Shown here piece by piece: positions 4,938 to 10,050 of a DNA stretch of 10,050 nt (position 1 is its first letter; each line of letters opens with the position of its first letter). Made by a program: the position numbers and the translations under genes. This DNA comes from Acidobacteriaceae bacterium (GTDB lineage: Bacteria; Acidobacteriota; Terriglobia; Terriglobales; Acidobacteriaceae): contig PLSH01000130.1 in the NCBI GenBank assembly GCA_003165095.1, positions 12,219-22,268 of the forward strand. Reading direction: 5' to 3'. Under the pieces are notes generated by a model that did not search any database, was not told the DNA's origin, and was given only the letters and a program-made list of their open reading frames with translations.

Positions 4938-7067
4938 TTACTTGCGATCGGCCGACTGTCCGGTTTCGGTCCACAGGAAGGTGAGCTGGTCCGTGCTGTC
5001 CTGGATCAACTGCTCCAGGCTCACCCCGGCCGAGTGCCCGCCGTTCACGCTATAGTGCAGCAGCACCGGGCGGCCGCTCTTTGAAGCCGCTTGCAGCAGC
5101 GCGGTCATCTTGCGCGCATGAAGCGGGTCAACGCGCGTATCGCTGTCGCCGGTAAAGAACATCACCGCCGGATAATCCGTGCGCACCTTCACGTTTTGAT
5201 ATGGAGAGTACTTGAGCAGGTACTCAAACTGCTTTTGGTTGTCCGCCGACCCGTACTCCGTCACCCAGTGGGGACCCTGAAGAAACTTATGGTAACGCAG
5301 CATGTCGAGCAGAGGATAACCGCACAGCACGGCTGAAAACAGCTCCGGCCGCTGGGTAATGGAAGCGCCCATCAGCAGCCCGCCATTCGACCGGCCCGTG
5401 ATGGCGAAATGCTCCGGTGAGGTGTACTTTTCTGCGATCAAGTACTCAGCCGCCGCAAACCAATCGTCGAAAACGTTCTGCTTCTTCTCAAACATGGCCT
5501 GTTCATGCCAATGCTCGCCATATTCGCTGCCGCCGCGCAGATTGGGCAGGGCGAACCATCCTCCCTGCTCCATCCACCATGCATAGACAGGGTTCCAAAC
5601 CGGAAGCTCGCTCAGATCGAACCCCCCGTATCCGGTCATCAGCAGCCTTGTGGAGCCGTCCCGTTTGAGGCCCTTTTTCCCGGCGATAAACATGGGAACC
5701 CGCGTACCGTCCTTCGACTTGAAAAAGACCTGAGTGAGCTCGTACTGGCTGGAATCGAACGGAATTCGCGGCTGGGCGAAAACCTCGCGCTGGCCGGTCG
5801 TGGTGTCGAGCCGGTAAATGGTGGGGGGTACAATGAACGACTCGAAGCTGAAAAATCCGTAGCGATCCGCCGCGCGCCCATACACGGCAGAGGCCGAGCC
5901 GATGCCGTCCATCGCAATCGCTCCAGCCGGCTTGCCGTCCAGTGTGTAGGCTGTGACCTCTGTTTTCACATCTTTCAGCCGCCTCAAATAGATCTTGCCG
6001 CCGATGATGGAGAAACCGTCGATCACGTCCGGACCTTCCGGCACTACGGTTGCCCACTGGTCGGGCAAAACGCCGGGATCGGCTTTCATAATCCGCCCAT
6101 TGGGAGACTGGTAATCGGTTCGCACATACCACGCGCCCCTGGCGTAGATGGCGGAAAAATGCGCGTCGAGACCCCACACCAGCACGTCAAACGGCGCGCC
6201 TGGCTTGGTCAAATCCTGGAAGACGATGTCTACGCGCTTGGCGGGCACGCCGCGGTTCACCTCCACCACCAGGTAGCGTCCGTCATCGGTTACGTTCGAC
6301 TGGATCATGTCGATCGGGCCCAGTTCCTCGCCGCGAAACTCATTCCCGAACAGCAGTGTGTCGTGCGAGGGGCGCGTGCCCAGCACGTGCTGAAACAGCA
6401 GTGCATGCAGCCGGTCGGTGCGCGTGTAAAAGAGACCGCTGCCGTCGGGCGTGAAGTTCACCGACCAGTGAATTGCGGCAGGCAGCTCATCTTCCAGCTT
6501 CTTGCGTGTTTTTACGTTGAACACGCAGATCGTGGTCTCATCGGCTCCGCCCGCGCGAACTCTGTACGCCACCAGCGTGCCGTCGCGCGACACATCTGCC
6601 AGGTCGACCGATGTGTTGGGATCGCGGCTGAACTGAGCCGGATCGATCAACCGCTCGTCCTTTCCCGTCCAGCCGTGGCGCTCGTAGATTGAGGATTGAT
6701 CCTCGCCGCTCAGCCGCTTTTCGAAAAAATAATCGTTGCCACGCTCGATCGGCATCGACCATTGCGTTACGCGCTCCAGGGACTCCAGATCGTCGGTCAC
6801 CTGCGAGCGGATCGGCGCCTGCTTCAGATAGCGGTCGGTGTAGGCATTCTCTGCGTCGATAAACGCCCTCGTCTCAGGGCTCTTCGCATCCTCAAGCCAG
6901 CGGTAGCTGTCCACTACCTTGGTCCCGAAATAATCGTCGCTGACCGGGACAGCCTGCGCATCGGGCGGAGGGGGAAGCGTAATGCCGCTGCGCCCGTGAA
7001 TCGTCTGCGCTGCGACCGTGAATCCGAGCAAAAAAAACACTCCTGAACCAATGAGACGCCGCTGCAT
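4938..7067 (-). CDS. Secreted prolyl oligopeptidase family serine protease (S9A)
   Basis: The 709-residue product matches the usual S9A length. It starts with a signal peptide (basic 'QRR', hydrophobic 'LIGSGVFFLLGFTVAA', likely cleavage after residue 20), so it acts in the periplasm or outside the cell. The N-terminal signature is 'YFGTKVVDSYRWLED' (46-60). A seven-bladed propeller region (about 85-425) precedes the alpha/beta-hydrolase domain. The catalytic triad is visible: S560 in 'GRSNGG' (558-563), D643 in 'DSDTRVDP' (641-648) and H678 in 'NGGHSAG' (675-681). R645 fits the conserved substrate-carboxylate arginine of pig prolyl oligopeptidase. 'GGWFALPNLRGGSEYG' (502-517) is also typical. 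It should cleave short peptides after proline, probably for peptide scavenging. AGAGGA lies six bases before the ATG. The gene is monocistronic by position, divergent from murJ and 263 bases upstream of the EAL gene. Confidence 0.94.
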   Translation of the reverse strand: MQRRLIGSGVFFLLGFTVAAQTIHGRSGITLPPPPDAQAVPVSDDYFGTKVVDSYRWLEDAKSPETRAFIDAENAYTDRYLKQAPIRSQVTDDLESLERVTQWSMPIERGNDYFFEKRLSGEDQSSIYERHGWTGKDERLIDPAQFSRDPNTSVDLADVSRDGTLVAYRVRAGGADETTICVFNVKTRKKLEDELPAAIHWSVNFTPDGSGLFYTRTDRLHALLFQHVLGTRPSHDTLLFGNEFRGEELGPIDMIQSNVTDDGRYLVVEVNRGVPAKRVDIVFQDLTKPGAPFDVLVWGLDAHFSAIYARGAWYVRTDYQSPNGRIMKADPGVLPDQWATVVPEGPDVIDGFSIIGGKIYLRRLKDVKTEVTAYTLDGKPAGAIAMDGIGSASAVYGRAADRYGFFSFESFIVPPTIYRLDTTTGQREVFAQPRIPFDSSQYELTQVFFKSKDGTRVPMFIAGKKGLKRDGSTRLLMTGYGGFDLSELPVWNPVYAWWMEQGGWFALPNLRGGSEYGEHWHEQAMFEKKQNVFDDWFAAAEYLIAEKYTSPEHFAITGRSNGGLLMGASITQRPELFSAVLCGYPLLDMLRYHKFLQGPHWVTEYGSADNQKQFEYLLKYSPYQNVKVRTDYPAVMFFTGDSDTRVDPLHARKMTALLQAASKSGRPVLLHYSVNGGHSAGVSLEQLIQDSTDQLTFLWTETGQSADRK

Positions 7068-7073
7068 GCAATA

Positions 7074-7079
7074 TCCTCT
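7074..7079 (-). promoter_or_regulatory. Ribosome binding site of the prolyl oligopeptidase gene
   Basis: AGAGGA on the minus strand lies six bases before the ATG at 7067. It supports this start and argues against murJ translation beginning inside this region. Confidence 0.65.
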
Positions 7080-7189
7080 GGGACAGAATACACGCGCGCC
7101 GGACCATCTTCCGCATACCTTGTGGCTGGGTATTGACCGCGGGGTGCCCGCTCCATGGTTAATAACAGACTGTGAGGCACGCAGACCGG

Positions 7190-7195
7190 TAAAAT
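7190..7195 (+). promoter_or_regulatory. Possible -10 box just upstream of murJ
   Basis: TAAAAT (five of six matches to TATAAT) ends eight bases before the GTG at 7204, so transcription would begin at or next to the start codon. No good -35 sits at standard spacing. An alternative pair, TTGACC at 7133-7138 with GTTAAT at 7158-7163, has a 19-base spacer. Both are weak candidates. Confidence 0.25.
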
Positions 7196-7203
7196 CGACT
7201 CCA

Positions 7204-8862
7204 GTGGCAGGCTCATCCTCAACCCAACCCTCCCCGCGCGCGCGTTCGTGGTGGGCGCGCGGCCTGGGACTCTTTCACCCCTCCCATGCGCACAGTGTTT
7301 TTTCGGCCACCGTGGTGCTCATGGTGTCCACATTCTTGTCGCGCATCATCGCGCTGGTGCGGGTCAAATACATCGTGTGGCTCTTCGGCAGTGGCGTTGC
7401 CGCCGACGCCTTCAACGCCGCCTTCGTCCTGCCCGACATGATCTCCTACTTCCTGGTCGGCGGCGCGGCCTCCATCACCTTCGTCACCATCCTTACGCGC
7501 TATCGCGAAGCCGGACGCGAGGCTGAGGGCGAGCGCTCGCTATCCGTCATCCTCACCACCATGTACCTGGTTCTGGGCGCGGCCATCGTGCTGGCCGAGA
7601 TATTTGCCCCATGGTACGTTCGCTGGTGGTTCAACGGATTCGATCCGCAAAAAGCCGCGCTCTGCGTCAAGCTCACCCGCATCCTGCTGCCCGCGCAGTT
7701 GTGTTTCTTCGCCGGCGGCGTCTTTGGCGCGGTGCTCATGGTGCGCAAGCAGTTCAGCGCGCAGGCGGTGGCGCCCCTCATCTACGGTTTGGGCACCATC
7801 GTCGGCGGCTTGCTGCTGGTCAAGCACATCGGTGTTTCCTCGCTGGCAGTGGGCACCGTGGGCGGCGCAATTCTGGGCCCGTTCCTCCTCAACGCAATCT
7901 TCGCTCGCCGCGCCGGCACGCGTTACCGCGTGATTCTCGATTGGCACGACGAGGGATTGCGCGAGTGGGTGCGGCTCTCGCTGCCCCTGATGGCCGGTGT
8001 TTCCCTGGTCACCGCCGACAACTGGATCATCGCCCACTTTGCCTCAAGAGTCGGCGGCGCCGTCTCGCTCATGAGCTATGCCAAACAGCTCTTTTCCGCG
8101 CCCATGGCCATACTTGCCCAGGCTGCCGGCGCGGCCTCCATGCCGTTTTTCGCCATACTCTGGACGCAACAGCGCCGCTACGAGTTCGCCGTCAGAGTGG
8201 CTGACTCGGTTTCGCGCGTGGCCTCGCTCGGCCTGCTCGTGGCTTCGGGAATGATCGCGCTTGGCCGGCCCGCCATCGACCTGGTCTTCACTGGCGGACG
8301 CTTTACGCCGGCCGACGCGCGCCAGTGCGCCGCCTACTTCGCCGTTTTCTCCGTCTCCATGTTTCTCTGGGCAGCGCAGGCTATCTACGCGCGCGCGTTT
8401 TACGCGGCGGGAAACACCTTCGTCCCCATGGTGGCGGGAACCATCATCACCGTCATCTCGCTGCCGATTTATTCCGCGCTGTATAACGCGCAGGGAGCCA
8501 TCGGCCTGGCCTACGCCTCTAATATCGGCATCGCCATGCAGACCCTGGTCATCGCCATTCTGCTGCACCGGCGCCGCATGGTGTCGCTGGCCAGCCTCGA
8601 TTACGCTGAAATGGGCCGCTGCCTTCTGGCCGCTCTCGCCGGCGGCGGCGCAGTGGCGCTTCTCTCCTGGGCCATTGGCAGCGCGCTTGGCTATTTTTCC
8701 AGCCATCTCCATGGTGCGCACCTGCTCCGCCAGGCGCACACGGCGGACCTGGCAATCCTCATCGCCGGAATCATGCTCTGGCTGGCAGTGGTAAAGGTCA
8801 TCCTCGACAAAACCGGATCGGCCCTGCCCAAGGTCGCTCTGAAGCGATTACGGCTCCAATAG
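7204..8862 (+). CDS. murJ: MurJ/MviN-family lipid II flippase
   Basis: The product has 552 residues from GTG 7204 and is a multi-pass inner-membrane protein of the MOP superfamily with about 14 hydrophobic segments. The N-terminal MurJ signature is clear: 'FLSRIIALVRVKYIVWLFGSG' spans about 45-64, with ADAF at 68-71. MurJ moves lipid II across the membrane for peptidoglycan synthesis. Compared with E. coli MurJ from memory, R18, R24 and D39 correspond to R47, R53 and D69, whereas R52/R53 align with S82/Y83 and R270 aligns with Q295 in 'SYAKQLFSAP'. The start is uncertain: GTG 7204 gives a normal N-terminal extension before the first helix; ATG 7321 would cut into it; GTG 7018 would overlap the divergent peptidase gene by 50 bases. 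No strong Shine-Dalgarno is seen for any. The gene is divergent from the peptidase and convergent with the bactofilin. Confidence 0.88.
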   Translation: MAGSSSTQPSPRARSWWARGLGLFHPSHAHSVFSATVVLMVSTFLSRIIALVRVKYIVWLFGSGVAADAFNAAFVLPDMISYFLVGGAASITFVTILTRYREAGREAEGERSLSVILTTMYLVLGAAIVLAEIFAPWYVRWWFNGFDPQKAALCVKLTRILLPAQLCFFAGGVFGAVLMVRKQFSAQAVAPLIYGLGTIVGGLLLVKHIGVSSLAVGTVGGAILGPFLLNAIFARRAGTRYRVILDWHDEGLREWVRLSLPLMAGVSLVTADNWIIAHFASRVGGAVSLMSYAKQLFSAPMAILAQAAGAASMPFFAILWTQQRRYEFAVRVADSVSRVASLGLLVASGMIALGRPAIDLVFTGGRFTPADARQCAAYFAVFSVSMFLWAAQAIYARAFYAAGNTFVPMVAGTIITVISLPIYSALYNAQGAIGLAYASNIGIAMQTLVIAILLHRRRMVSLASLDYAEMGRCLLAALAGGGAVALLSWAIGSALGYFSSHLHGAHLLRQAHTADLAILIAGIMLWLAVVKVILDKTGSALPKVALKRLRLQ

Positions 8863-8869
8863 ACACAAA

Positions 8870-8891
8870 CGCCCCCGCCAGGGCGGGAGCG
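8870..8891. terminator. Hairpin between convergent murJ and bactofilin genes
   Basis: CGCCCCCGC and GCGGGAGCG form a 9-position stem with one C-A mismatch around a CAGG loop, starting seven bases after the murJ stop. Its place between two converging genes suggests a bidirectional terminator, although neither side has a clear T-tract. The stem is seen directly; function is inferred. Confidence 0.5.
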
Positions 8892-8919
8892 CCTGGAAAC
8901 AAGCAGTCTTAGAGCGGCG

Positions 8920-9414
8920 CTACGACTGTGCCGCTTTCACTGCTTCCGGCGTACCGTTCGCCGCCACCGGCTTCGAGTCGGGCTTGCGGATGTCGATTCC
9001 GCCCTTGAAGAATGCGCCGTCTTCAATGCTGATGCGCGCCGCCGCCACGTCGCCGCTCAGTGAGCCCTCGGCGCGGATGTCAACGCGATCCGTGGCTGAG
9101 ACGTTGCCGCGGACCTTGCCCAGAACCACAATCTCTCGCGCGGTAATATTGGCCGACACCTGGCCGTTACGGCCAATGGTCACGCGGTTTCCAGGCAGAT
9201 TCACTGTGCCTTCCACTTTGCCGTCGATATACAACGACTCCGAGCCGGTAATCTCGCCCTTGATCACCAGGCCTTTGCCGATCGTGGCTTGCTCGCCCGA
9301 GATGGCTGTCTGGGCGCGGCTGGGCGGTTCAACCGGGGCGGCCTGCGGCGTGGGGCGAGGAGGCTCCGGGACGGGGTTGAGATTCATCGATCCGGTCTGA
9401 TTTGGTTTCCACAT
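8920..9414 (-). CDS. Bactofilin (polymer-forming cytoskeletal protein)
   Basis: The 164-residue product has a flexible proline-rich N-terminus (1-40), a bactofilin domain (about 41-143) and a short tail. The domain is built of repeating short beta-strands with glycines at turns, as in a right-handed beta-helix: 'IGKGLVIKGEITGSESLYI', 'DGKVEGTVNLPGNRVTIG', 'NGQVSANITAREIVVLGKV', 'RGNVSATDRVDIRAEGSLSG' and 'DVAAARISIEDGAFFKGGI'. Bactofilins polymerise without nucleotide into filaments that scaffold cell-wall enzymes and affect cell shape. The start MWKPN at 9414 is chosen because acidobacterial homologues, as I recall them, begin this way; AAGGAA lies 12 bases upstream, rather far. An in-frame extension to 9543 is open but looks non-coding. 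It is convergent with murJ, 57 bases apart. No M23 peptidase gene, a common bactofilin partner, is visible here. Confidence 0.92.
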   Translation of the reverse strand: MWKPNQTGSMNLNPVPEPPRPTPQAAPVEPPSRAQTAISGEQATIGKGLVIKGEITGSESLYIDGKVEGTVNLPGNRVTIGRNGQVSANITAREIVVLGKVRGNVSATDRVDIRAEGSLSGDVAAARISIEDGAFFKGGIDIRKPDSKPVAANGTPEAVKAAQS

Positions 9415-9739
9415 AGCGCTAAGTGATTCCTTTTCTGTCCCAGGGGGACGGGGAAATGCCAAGGCAGCGGCCAATGGCTTGATTCCAAAAAAATAAGAGT
9501 GCGGCCTGCCGTATTTTCTCCCTTTCAGCAAACCCGCCGGCAACCAGGGCTTGGTGCGATTCCATCTTGGTCCGCCCCAAATTGGTGCATCCCCGCTATT
9601 CTAAGCCTCACCACCGCAGTTGCACGAATCGGCGCACCAACAACTTCTCCGGTAGCCAACTCTGACAATAATCCTTTCATCAATATTCTGTTTGCGCCCC
9701 GCCTGCGCGTCCCTTGCACGATAGCCTTACTCTTGAACT
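9415..9739. other. Divergent intergenic region between bactofilin and rnr
   Basis: These 325 bases hold no recognisable gene. TTGGTGC occurs twice, at 9551-9557 and 9582-9588. A minus-strand TAGAAT at 9603-9598 could be a -10 box for the bactofilin gene, but it lacks a good -35 and would give a long leader of about 180 bases. A run of seven A occurs near 9487-9493. A better plus-strand promoter candidate at 9662-9689 serves rnr. Confidence 0.4.
9662..9689 (+). promoter_or_regulatory. Candidate promoter of rnr
   Basis: CTGACA (five of six matches to TTGACA) at 9662-9667 and TATTCT (four of six matches to TATAAT) at 9684-9689 are 16 bases apart. The start would be near 9696, giving a leader of about 44 bases before the ATG at 9740. 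It is a prediction from pattern only. Confidence 0.35.
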
Positions 9740-10050
9740 ATGACCGACAAGGACCTGCTGGCGCGGATCGCCCGCTCCGCCGGCGGCAAAGCCGGATACA
9801 AGCAACTGGTGCGCGAGCTGGGCCTGGGCGGCGGACGCGAGCGGAGACTGCTCCTTGAACAGCTTGCCCGGCTCACGGCGCGCGGCCAACTGGCCAAGCT
9901 GGAGCGCGAAATCTGGAGCATTCCCCGGCCCGTTTCCAGTGCTGGGACAGGCGGACGCGAGAATTACGCCGGGAGAGACAATTTAGCCGCCGGGCGGCTC
10001 GATCTCCATCGCGACGGCTTCGGCTTTGTCCGCCCCAACTCCAGGCAGGC
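9740..10050 (+). CDS. rnr: Ribonuclease R, N-terminal part (runs off the right edge)
   Basis: The visible 103 codons show the N-terminal layout of RNase R. A winged-helix-like segment (about 3-62) contains 'GYKQLVRELGLGGGRERRL' and ends 'REIWSIP'. A linker (63-84) leads to the start of the first cold-shock domain, 'GRLDLHRDGFGFVRPN' (85-100). RNase R is a cytoplasmic 3'-to-5' exoribonuclease that degrades structured RNA; the catalytic RNB and S1 domains would lie beyond the window. The ATG at 9740 is the natural start for the winged helix, but no Shine-Dalgarno is visible before it. A 12-base direct repeat GGCGGACGCGAG, encoding GGRE twice in frame, occurs within this part. VacB/RNase R is the best call; RNase II is less likely because it lacks this N-terminal helix domain. 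Confidence 0.85.
   Translation, partial: MTDKDLLARIARSAGGKAGYKQLVRELGLGGGRERRLLLEQLARLTARGQLAKLEREIWSIPRPVSSAGTGGRENYAGRDNLAAGRLDLHRDGFGFVRPNSRQ

Noticed and set aside
5505..6692. 395-codon plus-strand frame opposite the prolyl oligopeptidase gene
   Set aside because: Length is an effect of high GC codon use on the opposite strand; composition is His/Arg/Gly-rich and no family is recognised, whereas the minus strand encodes a full catalytic triad.
7018..7203. Upstream part of the open murJ frame
   Set aside because: It would overlap the start and signal peptide of the divergent peptidase gene and the sequence is unlike MurJ N-termini.
9415..9543. N-terminal extension of the bactofilin frame
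   Set aside because: The segment has no bactofilin features and the MWKPN start fits the family; it more likely holds the leader or promoter.

Overview
The window has about 60 % or higher GC and the gene style of a Gram-negative bacterium, most likely an Acidobacteriota (Terriglobia/'Acidobacteriia') chromosome. This is inferred from the look of several proteins: a bactofilin starting MWKPN, a MurJ with an 'LPDMISYFLVGGAAS' segment, a secreted prolyl oligopeptidase, a small secreted cytochrome c, and a ribbon-helix-helix-like protein of a type I associate with that phylum. No search was run to confirm it. I see no phage, transposon, plasmid backbone, CRISPR, tRNA or rRNA.

Layout, left to right. 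(1) 1-433, minus: the N-terminus of a Rel/SpoT-type (p)ppGpp enzyme, cut by the window edge. (2) 741-1163, plus: a small secreted class I cytochrome c. (3) 1222-2532, plus: an RlmI-family 23S rRNA cytosine methyltransferase. (4) 2480-3298, minus: a protein with a MobC/CopG-like ribbon-helix-helix segment; its 3' end overlaps the methyltransferase gene tail to tail. (5) 3292-4674, minus: a GAF-EAL protein, probably an active c-di-GMP phosphodiesterase, whose stop overlaps the start of gene 4. (6) 4938-7067, minus: a secreted prolyl oligopeptidase (S9A). (7) 7204-8862, plus: a MurJ-family lipid II flippase, divergent from gene 6. (8) 8920-9414, minus: a bactofilin, convergent with MurJ. (9) 9740-10050, plus: the start of ribonuclease R, cut by the right edge.

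Most genes are housekeeping: stringent response, rRNA modification, peptidoglycan precursor export, cell-shape scaffold and RNA decay. They do not form one pathway. The only clear co-transcribed pair is the EAL phosphodiesterase and the RHH-like gene. MurJ and bactofilin both concern the cell envelope but are transcribed towards each other.

There is no convincing new multi-gene system here. The points most worth checking are: the coupling of an uncharacterised RHH-like protein to a c-di-GMP phosphodiesterase; the antisense 3' overlap with rlmI that contains a perfect 22-nt palindrome; a probable leaderless rel transcript; and the replacement in MurJ of arginines that matter in the E. coli protein.
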